Shown here: positions 1 through 9,037 of the stretch, in pieces
How the letters are laid out: each line of letters begins with the position of its first letter
How positions within the stretch are numbered: the stretch's first letter is position 1
Origin: Anaeromassilibacillus senegalensis
GTDB taxonomy: Bacteria > Bacillota > Clostridia > Oscillospirales > Acutalibacteraceae
Assembly (NCBI RefSeq): GCF_001261775.1
Contig: NZ_LN868538.1
Coordinates: 186,001-250,000 of the forward strand
DNA length: 64,000 bases
Direction of reading: 5' to 3'
Notes under the pieces: generated by a model
Seen by the model: only the letters and a program-made list of their open reading frames with translations
Told to the model about the DNA's origin: nothing
Database searches by the model: none
Program-made: the position numbers and the translations under genes

Positions 1-414
1 ATCTGCTGTATGCCCCGGCAAAACCGCGCGCGGCGTCGCTCCCTGCTCCCATTGCGTTTTCACCCAGGATGCAATGGCGGTCGATTCCGCGCTTGAGGTA
101 TCCGGCGGACCGGCGAGGTAATCAAACGTCTGTGTCGCAAAATAGTCGAGCGCTTCTGTCAGGTTTGCTGCGTCCAACGGCAGGACGTACAAAATCACCT
201 TGCTCGGCGCACTGACATAGCCCAAAAACGTGCGGCTTACATATTCCTGGTTGTCCGCCGCAAGTTCTGCCGGAACCTCTGTTGCGCCGGTAATCACGTG
301 CGCGCCGTTTTGCTTACTGTCCTTTATGATCAGTCCGACCGTACCTTTTTTTGATAACTGCACGGCTGCGGCCGCAGCTGTTTTAAATGCGATATTGATA
401 TTTGGCAGTCCCAT
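1..414 (-). CDS. Phage tail sheath protein (3'-truncated by window edge)
   Basis: N-terminal 138 residues of a tail sheath protein of the PBSX XkdK-like kind, the contractile tube around the tail core in myoviruses. It starts MGLPNINIAFKTAA and continues with GTVGLIIKD and later VILYVLPLD, the sheath N-terminal pattern. The ATG is at 412-414, directly downstream of the tail-terminator gene. The reading frame stays open to the left edge, so the C-terminal part lies outside. It shows that the phage has a contractile tail. Confidence 0.8.
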   Translation of the reverse strand, partial: MGLPNINIAFKTAAAAAVQLSKKGTVGLIIKDSKQNGAHVITGATEVPAELAADNQEYVSRTFLGYVSAPSKVILYVLPLDAANLTEALDYFATQTFDYLAGPPDTSSAESTAIASWVKTQWEQGATPRAVLPGHTAD

Positions 415-418
415 AGCG

Positions 419-868
419 TTATGCCTCCTTTATGGTCGTTTCTACTGTTTTGATGGTCTGATATTGCTCGGCTTGTTCGTCCGTGTCGTCAAAATACGAT
501 ACCGTGATGGTCATAGCAAGCAAATTTGGCCCGGCTTCGTCCACCTTGGTCGAGATATTCAGCTTTCGATTTCCAACGGCGAGCTTACCGGGGGAAAACG
601 CCGATATGATCTTTTGCTGCGCGTCTACCAACTGCGACATGATCGGATTTTTATGGGCATCCAGTTCTCCCATATACATCAGCGTAAATTCCGCCTTGCA
701 TTTCACGGCACACCGGGTGGCTGGAATCGATTCCCATTTTTTCAATTCAATGTAGTAGCTTGGCCTTTCAAATTCCTGCGGGCAATTCTCCGTATACGCG
801 GTCGCGCCCGGAAACATCTTGCACAACACGGCGCAAATTGCATCTATCAGGTTTGTGTATGTGAGCAA
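419..868 (-). CDS. Phage tail terminator / tail completion-like protein
   Basis: 149 residues starting MLTYTNLIDAI. Size, position between the gp10-like protein and the sheath gene, and the alpha/beta make-up fit the tail-terminator family found in PBSX-like phages of Firmicutes (often listed as DUF6838). Such proteins cap the tail tube and join it to the head. The start abuts the stop of the preceding gene (868/869), indicating coupled translation. Function is inferred mainly from gene order. Confidence 0.6.
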   Translation of the reverse strand: MLTYTNLIDAICAVLCKMFPGATAYTENCPQEFERPSYYIELKKWESIPATRCAVKCKAEFTLMYMGELDAHKNPIMSQLVDAQQKIISAFSPGKLAVGNRKLNISTKVDEAGPNLLAMTITVSYFDDTDEQAEQYQTIKTVETTIKEA

Positions 869-1354
869 CTATCCGCCCTCCATTCTCTGCAAAATTTCGT
901 CCGCAAACCGTTCGGCTTCTTCAACGGCCTTTTTCCCCAACTCATCGTTTGCCGCCTTGTAAAAAAACCTTCCGCTTACGGCGATCATTTTAGCCCGGCC
1001 TGGCCGCTTTCGCTTTGTATCCGGGGAGGGTGGACGGACGCGGTGCCCGTTTTCGATCGCGTTTGTGATTTGTCCATATCTGTACGCATTCCCTTTTCCG
1101 TTCGGCGGCAGCTCGCCTTTTCGCGGTCTTACGGCTGCATATCCGCCTTTTGTTCCAACGGCTTTTTCCTGCCACCCTTTTATTTTCGTAGTGTCTCCGT
1201 TCAACCTTTCGTCCGTTTTCTGGTCCAAGGTTTCGTTTGCAATAGACGCCAGCCGTTCATGGAGTTTGCGCCGGGCTTCTTTATTTCCCTTCAAAATATT
1301 TTCCACCCGGCGCGAAAACCCATCAAACTGCGACGTGTCAATGCTCTGGGACAT
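869..1354 (-). CDS. HK97 gp10-like / XkdI-like tail-joining protein
   Basis: 161 residues, basic, with a helical N-terminus (FDGFSRRVENILKGN) and the Gly/Arg-rich middle and small C-terminal domain typical of HK97 gp10 / PBSX XkdI family proteins that complete the head-tail joint. The invariant gene position, after the head-closure protein and before the tail terminator, supports this. No catalytic motif is present or expected. Confidence 0.6.
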   Translation of the reverse strand: MSQSIDTSQFDGFSRRVENILKGNKEARRKLHERLASIANETLDQKTDERLNGDTTKIKGWQEKAVGTKGGYAAVRPRKGELPPNGKGNAYRYGQITNAIENGHRVRPPSPDTKRKRPGRAKMIAVSGRFFYKAANDELGKKAVEEAERFADEILQRMEGG

Positions 1355-1356
1355 TT

Positions 1357-1950
1357 TTACACATCCTTTGTATTGACAATTTCATACTCATTTTTGTACT
1401 GATCCAGGCAATGAGCGATTTGTACAACATAGGTTTCGGAGCCGATGTTTACCAGGTCCCCTGATAGCAGCTCGATTTTCTTTGGCGTTACTATCACCAA
1501 GGTGGTCGTGGTCTGAGATTCCGGCGTATCTTTTTGATAACCCATATACTTTTCGGTTAAACAGGCCGGAAATTCAGCGATACGGATCGGCTCTTCTTGC
1601 CATTGCGGGCGGTTGTACTGGTCCTTCGTTTTTGGCCTCCTGGACGCAATACATTTTACAGGTTCGATCATCGCAGCCTGTATTTCACAGTACATCCGGT
1701 TTATTTCTTTGATCGACGTTAGAAAGCAGTGTTTCCCATTCCAGTCTATGGCGTTGTTCAGGGATATAGGGCGGCGGCGAACCGTAAATTTTACGCCCGC
1801 CACCCCAATTCCAACCTTTGAAAATAAATTGCTCCCTTGCTGTATTTCCGCCTTTGCCCAAGTGTCTTCTGTACTGTCCCACCAAAAATACGCGCCGCTG
1901 TTTTGCAGGTGTTTTAATCCGATTCTTTCATTCAATTCGCCTGCATTCAT
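1357..1950 (-). CDS. Phage head closure / head-tail adaptor protein
   Basis: 197 residues, starting MNAGELNERIGLKHL, the common opening of SPP1 gp16-like head-closure (stopper) proteins. The beta-rich C-terminus (LLSGDLVNIGSETYVV) also fits the small barrel of this family. It should seal the portal channel after DNA packaging. The gene overlaps the stop of the upstream connector gene by one base and sits in the usual connector-stopper-gp10-terminator order. Confidence 0.6.
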   Translation of the reverse strand: MNAGELNERIGLKHLQNSGAYFWWDSTEDTWAKAEIQQGSNLFSKVGIGVAGVKFTVRRRPISLNNAIDWNGKHCFLTSIKEINRMYCEIQAAMIEPVKCIASRRPKTKDQYNRPQWQEEPIRIAEFPACLTEKYMGYQKDTPESQTTTTLVIVTPKKIELLSGDLVNIGSETYVVQIAHCLDQYKNEYEIVNTKDV

Positions 1951-2240
1951 CAGCTATCCTCCTGCAAGGCTCCGGCTTGCAGCTGAGAAATCAAATTCCG
2001 CAGACCGAAACCAAGGTCTTTATCGTTTCCGACCGCCTCCCGGTTGTCGTACCAATGCGAAAACAGCATGCATACCGCCAGTCGATATGCCGGATTCGCT
2101 TCGTTGAGTTCCCTGCTTTTTTGATCGATCGCCTCTGTTATGTACGCTTCAGCTGCATCAAAGATGATTTTTGCGCCATATTCAATCTCCCTCTGGTCCA
2201 CCCTTGCATATTTCAAGGCATCTTCCAAAAGCGTTCCCAT
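1950..2240 (-). CDS. Head-tail connector protein (gp6 / YqbG-like)
   Basis: 96 residues of mostly helical sequence (LLEDALKYARVD, AAEAYITEAIDQ, YRLAVCMLFSHWYDNREAV). The motif Hydrophobic-SHWYDNREA is characteristic of the small gp6-like adaptor that binds the portal ring. Its ATG overlaps the capsid gene stop at 2240. Function is inferred from motif plus position immediately after the major capsid gene. Confidence 0.7.
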   Translation of the reverse strand: MGTLLEDALKYARVDQREIEYGAKIIFDAAEAYITEAIDQKSRELNEANPAYRLAVCMLFSHWYDNREAVGNDKDLGFGLRNLISQLQAGALQEDS

Positions 2241-3460
2241 CAGATTTTACCGGTTACATCCATTGCGCCGCGTACAACGGCGGCGGCATCCACCGTCACG
2301 ACGTCTTCGCGCTCAATCACGCGCATTTCGGTCCGGTTCTTCCGGAATGCCGTGCCGCCAATGTTTGTAGATGCAATCTGATGCCCTTTCCGCTCAAACA
2401 TCTTGATGTACTCCGGGATGTTTCCGATAAAAATGGGGGCAAGCTGCTTCTGCGCGTCTCCGGTGCCGCTGGTCTCTGTCGGCAGCGTCGAGTTGGATAC
2501 GACTCTAACAGATTTTCCGGCAAAAACTTTTCCGCTGGGATTGGTAATGTCCACCTGCATCAAGGGCCTGCCGTTTTTGTCCTCCAACGTGTCAAGATAC
2601 TGGTACCCATCTTGGTTGGTCAGGATAATGGAGCTTGCCGCAAAGATCGGATCCAGTGTTACGTTGATCGCTTTTTTGATCGCTTTGTAATCGGCAAATG
2701 GAGTGGCATCCAGCGCGTTGAGCTTCGCGCAGATCAGTTGATTCCTGGTAACAACCGATTTCTTCCCGATCCAATTGACCAAAAACGCGATGATATTTTG
2801 ATCAGTATCTTCCAGCAGATCGTTCGGGATCGGCGTCCATCCGCCGTAATCTTTGATGTCGTATTTGATGGCCTCAAATTTTGGCGGGATCATTTCGGGC
2901 AAATCCATGTCGTCCGATGTGAGGTTTTCAAACGGCGTCAGTTCCGCAAGAGTTTCGTAAACGCGGCTTCCGGACTTCATGTTTGTCGCAATTACGTCAA
3001 CCAGGCTCTCCAAACGGTCAAGTGTGCGCTTGTACTCGTTGATCTTGGTCTGGATGTCCTGCGGCAGCAGCAGTCCGCCGTTTTCGTCCGGCGTCTCGTG
3101 CAATCCCTCGGCAGCGTAAACATCCAGCGCGGCGTCGTAAGCGCTTCTTTCGTTCGGCCTCAGCCACGCGACACACATGTCGCGCCTTCGGAGTGCGGAG
3201 AAAAACGCCCTTCTGTAATCCGCTTTTGCTTCTTCTTTGTCTTTTACTTCACCTTTCGGCGGATCAGCGGGCGGCGGATCCGTATCCAGCTCTGCCATCA
3301 GGTCGGCTTTTTCGATCAGGTCTTTTGCTTCCGCCACCTTTGCCTTCGCCTTTTCCATCTCGTTTTTTGCCACCAGATCGCGTGCTTCCTGTTTCAGCTT
3401 ATTTGCCTGTACCCGGAGTTCTCTTTCTTCTTTTGTCACAGTTTTAATCCCCTTTCTCAA
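2240..3460 (-). CDS. Phage major capsid protein, HK97 fold
   Basis: 406 residues. Residues 1-60 are a charged coiled coil (KEERELRVQANKLKQEARDL) acting as the internal scaffold or delta domain. A Pro/Asp-rich linker follows and then the HK97 capsid domain (TPFENLTSDDMDLPEM, PNDLLEDTDQNIIAFL, GNIPEYIKMFERKG). Fusion to a delta domain with a separate protease just upstream is the HK97 arrangement; cleavage is expected near residues 60-90. It overlaps the protease stop by four bases. Confidence 0.93.
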   Translation of the reverse strand: MRKGIKTVTKEERELRVQANKLKQEARDLVAKNEMEKAKAKVAEAKDLIEKADLMAELDTDPPPADPPKGEVKDKEEAKADYRRAFFSALRRRDMCVAWLRPNERSAYDAALDVYAAEGLHETPDENGGLLLPQDIQTKINEYKRTLDRLESLVDVIATNMKSGSRVYETLAELTPFENLTSDDMDLPEMIPPKFEAIKYDIKDYGGWTPIPNDLLEDTDQNIIAFLVNWIGKKSVVTRNQLICAKLNALDATPFADYKAIKKAINVTLDPIFAASSIILTNQDGYQYLDTLEDKNGRPLMQVDITNPSGKVFAGKSVRVVSNSTLPTETSGTGDAQKQLAPIFIGNIPEYIKMFERKGHQIASTNIGGTAFRKNRTEMRVIEREDVVTVDAAAVVRGAMDVTGKI

Positions 3461-4179
3461 ATCGCATCAATCATTAAGAGCAGCTTTTCTTTTTCGTCCC
3501 GCTGCTCATCTTCTTTTGCCTTTTTCAACGCGGATTCTGGTAAATTTTTATACTTTACAAACATCGCGCTGGAGCAAGCAGCAACCCTTGTTTCTTCTGT
3601 TTTTACATTTTCAAAAAAATCAGCCAGTTCAGCGCCGTTCACCCACCACTCATCATGCATTTTTTGACGGATGTCAACCTCCGTATCGCTTTTCAGATGA
3701 GCGCGATATATTTCCGCATAGGATTCTTCGAGTTTTTCCAGCGTTTCCACTGTTTTTCTCAGGTCAACAGAATTTCCTATTGCAAATGTCCACGGATCGT
3801 GCATCATCACTAAAGCTCCCGCCGGAGCGATAATTTCATCCGCCGCAAAGAGAGGCATTGTGGCGGCGCTGGCAGCCATACCGTCGATATGCGCAACCTT
3901 ACGCGCCTTAGACCGCATCAATATCTCATACATCGCTTTACCGGCAAAAGCATCACCCCCGCCGGAATTGATATACATGTGGATTTCTTCTTTGTCCTCT
4001 ACCTCTTTCAAAAAATCAACAATTTCCATTGGGCATTTATCTTCCGGCGCCCACTTTTCCCATTCCGTTCCAACTATGTCACCAAATATGTATAGCTCCG
4101 CAATGGTCGGTGTTTTATTTTTGATTTCAATGGTTCCCTTGGCCCCGGTTTTTTCGCAGGATAGTTTAAGTATCGCCAA
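3457..4179 (-). CDS. ClpP-like prohead maturation protease
   Basis: 240 residues of the Clp-protease-fold head maturation peptidase. It shows the glycine-rich oxyanion segment MYINSGGGDAFAG (about 68-80), the nucleophile Ser104 in GMAASAATM and the catalytic His127 in MMHDPW. It should remove the capsid delta domain during head assembly. The gene lies between portal and capsid and overlaps both (14 bases with the portal gene), implying translational coupling. Confidence 0.92.
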   Translation of the reverse strand: MAILKLSCEKTGAKGTIEIKNKTPTIAELYIFGDIVGTEWEKWAPEDKCPMEIVDFLKEVEDKEEIHMYINSGGGDAFAGKAMYEILMRSKARKVAHIDGMAASAATMPLFAADEIIAPAGALVMMHDPWTFAIGNSVDLRKTVETLEKLEESYAEIYRAHLKSDTEVDIRQKMHDEWWVNGAELADFFENVKTEETRVAACSSAMFVKYKNLPESALKKAKEDEQRDEKEKLLLMIDAI

Positions 4180-5419
4180 TCGCGTTCCCTCCTTTCATCG
4201 CCATGCCCTGCGCCAGCAGTTTTACCGGTGCCAGGGCAGAGTTTCCGAATAGTTCGTCTCCGCCTTCCCGCGGGGGAAGGTCTTCTTTTTGACGGCACTC
4301 GTTTGGCGTCATAACCCCATTTTGAATCGCGTCCTTGTACATGGTCATCCGCTTTTCAATTTCCGCGCGCGTGATCGCGTCAGCGTTAAATTTGGCATAA
4401 TATCCGGCCTTGATTTCGCTTGGCAGGAAGCACTTGTAATTGATTTCCTGTTCGTATTCCGCGAGAATTGCCATCATGGTATCTGTGTAAAATTCCCGGT
4501 TGCTCTCCGACACGGATGCATACGACGCCTTTGTCAGATCGTTCACTTGATGCGGCTTGACCCCGAATGCCGCTGTAAGCTGTTGGACCGTAAACCGCGA
4601 ATTTTCCAAAAACTGCGCATCTGTCAGTTTCATCTGGAACGGTTCAAACCGCATTCCCATTGGCATAACAGCAATCCGGTTTGCGTTGACAATTCCCATT
4701 GTCATCTTTTCAAATTGATTCCGTATTTTGTTTGACTTTTCTGTATCTAGGTCGCCGGTATATTGCAGCACGCCGGAGGCCATCATGCCCTTTTTGTAGC
4801 TGGTGTTTAAAAACGTCCCGCTGGCCTTTGCATTTTCTACCGACGCGCGCAGGGCCTCTATGACGCTCAGTCCTACAATCCCGTCGGTCGAGAGGCCCTT
4901 GAAATGCAAAATTTCATCCTGCCTAAACCAGTATGGCGTTCCGTCGTTGTCGGTATAGTAGTACCAGATCATTCTGTTTCCACTCAACAATCCGACGTCG
5001 TCCATATAAATCGACACCCTGCGGCTGTCCAACGGGTATATGCCTTCTATCGCTCCGTTTTTTTTTGATGCAGAAATCCACGCATAGGCGTTTCCATATA
5101 ACGTTCGCTGCGCCTCCAGGCATTTCCAACCGGTAATCGCGCTCATATATCGATTCATCCGCAGTTTCAAAATCGGCGCGATTGAGTGGTTTACCTGCTG
5201 CTGTCCGCCTTCGGTGTACCGGTATACCTTCAAGGGCAGTTTTCCCAGCGTTTCAGACAGTATTTTCACGCAGGTGTATACCGTGGCTTCCTTTAGGGCC
5301 TTTTCCCCTCTGATGCTGTCGGATTCATCCATTCCAAGAGCTTCCCGCAGGCTATCCCATCCGTCATTCATTTGAGCTTTCGCCTGCGTGGCTGCAAGAT
5401 ATGATTTTCTAAAAATCAT
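4166..5419 (-). CDS. Phage portal protein, HK97 family
   Basis: 417 residues. The dodecameric portal forms the DNA entry vertex and terminase dock. Diagnostic HK97-family features include YTCVKILSETLGKLPLKVYR near the N-terminus, HFKGLSTDGIVGLSVIEALR in the middle, and the loop AFGVKPHQVNDLTKASYASVSE. It lies directly downstream of terminase and a tiny membrane protein, in standard packaging-module order. Confidence 0.93.
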   Translation of the reverse strand: MIFRKSYLAATQAKAQMNDGWDSLREALGMDESDSIRGEKALKEATVYTCVKILSETLGKLPLKVYRYTEGGQQQVNHSIAPILKLRMNRYMSAITGWKCLEAQRTLYGNAYAWISASKKNGAIEGIYPLDSRRVSIYMDDVGLLSGNRMIWYYYTDNDGTPYWFRQDEILHFKGLSTDGIVGLSVIEALRASVENAKASGTFLNTSYKKGMMASGVLQYTGDLDTEKSNKIRNQFEKMTMGIVNANRIAVMPMGMRFEPFQMKLTDAQFLENSRFTVQQLTAAFGVKPHQVNDLTKASYASVSESNREFYTDTMMAILAEYEQEINYKCFLPSEIKAGYYAKFNADAITRAEIEKRMTMYKDAIQNGVMTPNECRQKEDLPPREGGDELFGNSALAPVKLLAQGMAMKGGNAIGDT

Positions 5420-5601
5420 TTATCTCCGCCTCCGATCGGATGGATCGTAAACCAAGCCCCAATCCCTACAAGTTCAATCCCTGCGGCGAGCAGCCCCAAC
5501 GGAATGCAAACGCAGAGCGCCGCCGCCGCGATGCAGCACAGCCCTGAGAGGATACATACATCTTCCGTGCTGTCCCGTATTTTATTCCACCATTTTTTCA
5601 T
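5416..5601 (-). CDS. Small two-helix membrane protein between terminase and portal
   Basis: 61 residues starting MKKWWNKIRDSTED. The ATG at 5599-5601 overlaps the terminase stop (ATGA), so this start is preferred over the longer upstream reading. Two hydrophobic stretches (VCILSGLCCIAAAALCVC and LGLLAAGIELVGIGAWF) predict a membrane hairpin. No known family was recognised; tiny membrane proteins are often found at this place in packaging modules, with unknown role. Confidence 0.6.
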   Translation of the reverse strand: MKKWWNKIRDSTEDVCILSGLCCIAAAALCVCIPLGLLAAGIELVGIGAWFTIHPIGGGDK

Positions 5602-7325
5602 TCCAGACCCCACCATTTTTCTAAATCGTATTTCGATATGTCCAGTTTTGGCTTTGTTCCCATTGCCAGCTTGTGTGCGTCGATCGTCGCGTCGCATGGG
5701 TCTATGCGTTTGGAGGCATAATCTTTGCTGAGTTTGATTTCTCCAAAACTGTTTGATACCGTGACCGCGTTTCTAAAACTCCATGCCAGCAGCGTGTTTT
5801 TTCTATCATAGATGATTTTTTTTGCATCTACACAGTTCTTAAAGTGATCCGTTGAATCATTCAGACTGCGCGCCGACTGGTTTATTTCTATCAAATCACA
5901 ATGAAATGTATCTTCTAAATCCGGGAGAAACGCCGATGCTCCATGCGGGTCATAGGCAATCCCAAGGATTTCAAGGTTCAAGCGATCTGCCAATTCTTTG
6001 TAATATCGCAAAATGTATTTGTAATCGGTGATGTACCCGCCGCCGGTTTGTGTCAATGTCAGCAGACCGTCTCTCGCCCATATACGATACGGCTCCTTGT
6101 CGGTTTGTTCGTGTTCCAATAGCCGATTTTCCGGCATGAAAGAATGGGAATCGATAAAAAATTTTCCATTGTCAAGCGGGAAATCCAACGATCCGCTGGT
6201 CAAGTCCCCGCCGGCAGAGAGGTCCAGTCCCAAATAACAGGCGCGCCCGGCCATGTCGTCGATTGTGGTGTCGCTTGCGCATTCGGTCCACTTTCTTTCG
6301 TTTAAATACCCGTGTTCCGTCGCCTGTACCCATATGTTGAGGTCCTTTGTCATAAAGTTCAGCAGATCGTCTCCGCCTTTTTCTCTGGCTTTGATCGCGT
6401 CCGCGCGCATGCTGATGCATGTTTCCGGCGTCCAAAGTGGGTGCGCCGTCTGCCAAACTTCCTCGTTCCAGATTCGCTCGCCTATGGCGTCTTCCTGATT
6501 TGGTTCCGCGATGAAAACAAAGTGTGTTTCATCTGGAAATCCACTCAGTATGTTCTTTCCGTAGTCATATTCGCTTTTGCATGGGCTGTTCAAATCAAAT
6601 CCCGCAGTGGTGATGATGGATACCAAACAGGATTTCAGTTTTTTACACCCATCCGTCAAGAGCTTGTACATCTGGTTGGTTTTGTGCTTATGGTATTCAT
6701 CGACGCTTCCAAAGTACGGACGAAAGCCGTCTATGCTGTCCGTATCCCTGCCCAGCGCCTTGATCGTTCCATTTGTCAGGAGACATTCGATTTCCCCGCG
6801 GTATTCTTTGATTTTAAAGAGTTCCCGTTCCAGTTCCTGGTCCGCTTTAATAAACTTTATACACTCTTTCAGGACAATGCGCGCTTGCAGTTCTTTTGTG
6901 GCCGTTGCATAGACCTGCGGGTACTGATAACCGTCAAAATTTCCATAATAAAGGGATGGTATGGCGTTCATCACGCTTTTTCCGTTCTGGCGGGCAACCT
7001 GGATGTACGATGTGCGGAACCGCCTGTTGTTGGTGTCTTTTATCACCCATCCGTTCCAGTTCGCCATAATAAATGCCTGGAAATCCGCTGGCCGGAACGG
7101 CTGCGGATCGTCTCCTTCCGCCAGGATGAGTTGTTCGGAAAATCCGAACATGTGGGCGGCACGTTTTTCAGAATATACGAACGGAAAATCCGGCGTCCCC
7201 TGGCGTTCCAGGTCCTTCAAAAACCGTTGTGCTCCCATGATTTCGCTGCTTCCAACATTTCGATCCAGCGCGTTTTTAACCGCTGCTTCCGCGTATTTGA
7301 TTGCTTTATCCACCGGTCGTACCAC
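5598..7325 (-). CDS. Terminase large subunit
   Basis: 575 residues, the packaging motor. The ATPase domain has the Walker A-like VARQNGKS (about residues 110-117), Walker B FGSVDE (Asp209, Glu210) and coupling motif SIITTAG. The C-terminal RNase H-like nuclease begins YLGLDLSAGGDLTSG (first acidic residue) and has a later YDPHGASAF. Paired with a P27-type small subunit and HNH endonuclease, it suggests HK97-like cos packaging. It overlaps the small subunit gene by 20 bases. Confidence 0.95.
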   Translation of the reverse strand: MVRPVDKAIKYAEAAVKNALDRNVGSSEIMGAQRFLKDLERQGTPDFPFVYSEKRAAHMFGFSEQLILAEGDDPQPFRPADFQAFIMANWNGWVIKDTNNRRFRTSYIQVARQNGKSVMNAIPSLYYGNFDGYQYPQVYATATKELQARIVLKECIKFIKADQELERELFKIKEYRGEIECLLTNGTIKALGRDTDSIDGFRPYFGSVDEYHKHKTNQMYKLLTDGCKKLKSCLVSIITTAGFDLNSPCKSEYDYGKNILSGFPDETHFVFIAEPNQEDAIGERIWNEEVWQTAHPLWTPETCISMRADAIKAREKGGDDLLNFMTKDLNIWVQATEHGYLNERKWTECASDTTIDDMAGRACYLGLDLSAGGDLTSGSLDFPLDNGKFFIDSHSFMPENRLLEHEQTDKEPYRIWARDGLLTLTQTGGGYITDYKYILRYYKELADRLNLEILGIAYDPHGASAFLPDLEDTFHCDLIEINQSARSLNDSTDHFKNCVDAKKIIYDRKNTLLAWSFRNAVTVSNSFGEIKLSKDYASKRIDPCDATIDAHKLAMGTKPKLDISKYDLEKWWGLE

Positions 7326-7782
7326 TCCGATACTGATCCCACTTGCTCTTTGGTTTTTCCGGCTCTTTTGGGATTACCAATTTGCACCGGCTTGAAATCG
7401 TCAGCCCCAAATCGCTTGCCGCAGCCCGGCACTGCTTAAACGCGCGATCCTGCACCGCCGTTACCTTGTCAATCAGCCCGATCATTTCCGGTTCGCACGG
7501 CAATTTGCGCATCATCTTAACGGTCTTGCGATAGTTTTCTTCTGCGATGATGTACCGGGCAAGTGATTCACAGTCCAAGTTCGACATGATCCCCAGATCG
7601 ATTAGCTGGGAGGCGATCCGGTTAAATTCATCCTTTTGCCTTTTGATAAGGTACTTCGGCGGCTCCACTGCATCTGCTGGCGCGTGGATTTCGGCTCTTT
7701 CCCGTTCTTCTATTTCGGCTTTTGTAAGGTGCGCTTTTTTCTTTGCCTTCAACAGATCAATCGGTTGTCTTGGGCCTGCCAT
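7306..7782 (-). CDS. Terminase small subunit, P27 family
   Basis: 158 residues; MAGPRQPIDLLKAKKKAHLTKAE followed by ADAVEPPKYL and DEFNRIASQLIDLGI is the P27 terminase small subunit signature, with the conserved C-terminal Arg/Leu-rich segment (CRAAASDLGLTISSRCKL). It recognises the phage DNA start site and delivers DNA to the large subunit. It abuts the PLD-like gene upstream and overlaps the large subunit downstream. Confidence 0.88.
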   Translation of the reverse strand: MAGPRQPIDLLKAKKKAHLTKAEIEERERAEIHAPADAVEPPKYLIKRQKDEFNRIASQLIDLGIMSNLDCESLARYIIAEENYRKTVKMMRKLPCEPEMIGLIDKVTAVQDRAFKQCRAAASDLGLTISSRCKLVIPKEPEKPKSKWDQYRSGTTGG

Positions 7783-8388
7783 TTACCCCACCCCCAGCAA
7801 TTCGTCAAAAATTCTTTTATAAAAATCATATAGTTCCTCGCTTTTCTCAAAGCTAAATTGTTCGATCTTGGGATTTTCATTAAAATTGCTGGACGTTTCA
7901 ATCACAAATTTTCCTTTGTCGGTGTCCAGCAAAATTACCTTGCTGTGATTTTTGACATACCGGTATTTGATACCGGCGCGCTCGCAAACCTGTTCAAAAT
8001 TTTGACTGTACCCGTAGTCCTTGCCTCGTACCTTATTTTCCTTGGCAAGGCCGCTGAGTAAAAATTCCACGTTTTCAATCGCGCCTTTTTTCTTTAGCGC
8101 TACAATCGCATCTAGTTCTTTTTGGCCTACGCGTAAAGTTGTAACCAGCAGGCCGTGGATTACACACTGCGTTGCAATCCACATGACAAGGCTGCAACTG
8201 CTCCATCCACCGGCGGGAGAAATCATTTTGAAAATCTCATTTTCTCGCGGTAAATGATCCAAAAATTTACCCAATTCATATCGTGATAAATAGAGATCAA
8301 AGCAAACATATTGTGCGCCCGCGGACTGCATCAGCAGGTATTTATCGTATTTTCCGGGACCTTTCTTCTTCATCAGCCACCAATCCAA
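7783..8388 (-). CDS. PLD-superfamily (HKD) protein, probable nuclease
   Basis: 201 residues. The C-terminal half has one HKD motif: His148-x-Lys150-x4-Asp155 in NHSKVILLD, followed by SSNFNENP where Asn168 or Asn170 fits the usual G/S-x-N position. A single HKD motif implies a dimeric active site as in bacterial Nuc-type nucleases. It is placed between HNH and terminase, suggesting work on phage DNA (end processing or host DNA degradation), which is inference. The start may instead be the internal ATG six codons in. Confidence 0.6.
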   Translation of the reverse strand: MDWWLMKKKGPGKYDKYLLMQSAGAQYVCFDLYLSRYELGKFLDHLPRENEIFKMISPAGGWSSCSLVMWIATQCVIHGLLVTTLRVGQKELDAIVALKKKGAIENVEFLLSGLAKENKVRGKDYGYSQNFEQVCERAGIKYRYVKNHSKVILLDTDKGKFVIETSSNFNENPKIEQFSFEKSEELYDFYKRIFDELLGVG

Positions 8389-8465
8389 ATTTCAAATTTT
8401 CCGTGGGGAGTTTTTGCGCGGAAAAAGAGGCCTTGCGGTATTGCACCATGCAAGCCGGAACTTTT

Positions 8466-8933
8466 TTACAGCCCCCTACCCCCTCGGAAGTCGACATTCC
8501 AACGCCGTTTTAGCTCTTGTAGCTCGCTTTTTACCCGCATATCTCCGCTGTGCATCCTTTTTTCAATGCGCATGTGCTCCCGGTGAGACAGAGGCACGAG
8601 GTTATCCGGGTCCAGTCTCAAGTCCCAGCGTTCTTTGATCGGCTCGATATGATGTACTTCATCGGCACTTTCTATTGATTCGTTCTTGTAATAACTCCAC
8701 AAGCACAAACCGCTGTAGATCGACATGATTCTTTTCTGCATCGTTTTCCATCCAGCGGATATATAAAACGCATGTTCTCTCGCGTCTCTTTCAAGCCGCA
8801 CGGATTGATCATATTGCCTCTGCCTCTCGGACTTCCTTGTTGCCTCTTTGGACTTGTGCTGCTTGCAATATGATTCTCCGTGCTCCACCAATTGTAGACA
8901 ACCAGCATGCCTGCATATTTTTTTAAATGGCAT
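8466..8933 (-). CDS. HNH endonuclease of the packaging module
   Basis: About 155 residues from MPFKKICRHAGC; this ATG is chosen because GGAGG lies 8 bases upstream. N-terminal zinc-binding residues (CRHAGC, SYCKQH), then the HNH core: ADEVHHIEPI, DNLVPLSHREHM. HNH proteins next to terminase small subunits stimulate terminase cutting at cos sites in HK97-type phages. It is the first gene of the leftward late operon and is divergent from the DUF4160 cassette. Confidence 0.85.
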   Translation of the reverse strand: MPFKKICRHAGCLQLVEHGESYCKQHKSKEATRKSERQRQYDQSVRLERDAREHAFYISAGWKTMQKRIMSIYSGLCLWSYYKNESIESADEVHHIEPIKERWDLRLDPDNLVPLSHREHMRIEKRMHSGDMRVKSELQELKRRWNVDFRGGRGL

Positions 8934-8981
8934 GTCTTTTGCCTCCAAAAACTTTAAACTTTAGAAATTACGAAAAACCCC

Positions 8982-9010
8982 TTGACTTAATCACGATACC
9001 GTGATATAAT
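8982..9010 (+). promoter_or_regulatory. SigA promoter with embedded palindromic operator
   Basis: TTGACT (8982-8987), 17-bp spacer, TATAAT (9005-9010). A 16-bp near-palindrome ATCACGATACCGTGAT fills 8990-9005, i.e. almost the whole spacer. A protein bound there would block polymerase, fitting autoregulation by the HTH-containing second gene of the cassette it drives. Confidence 0.75.
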
Positions 9011-9037
9011 ATAGTTACAGAAAGGGGGTGAAACAAA

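Noticed and set aside
2171..3667. 498-codon plus-strand frame opposite the capsid gene
   Set aside because: Antisense shadow; the capsid protein on the other strand is unmistakable and all neighbours run leftward.
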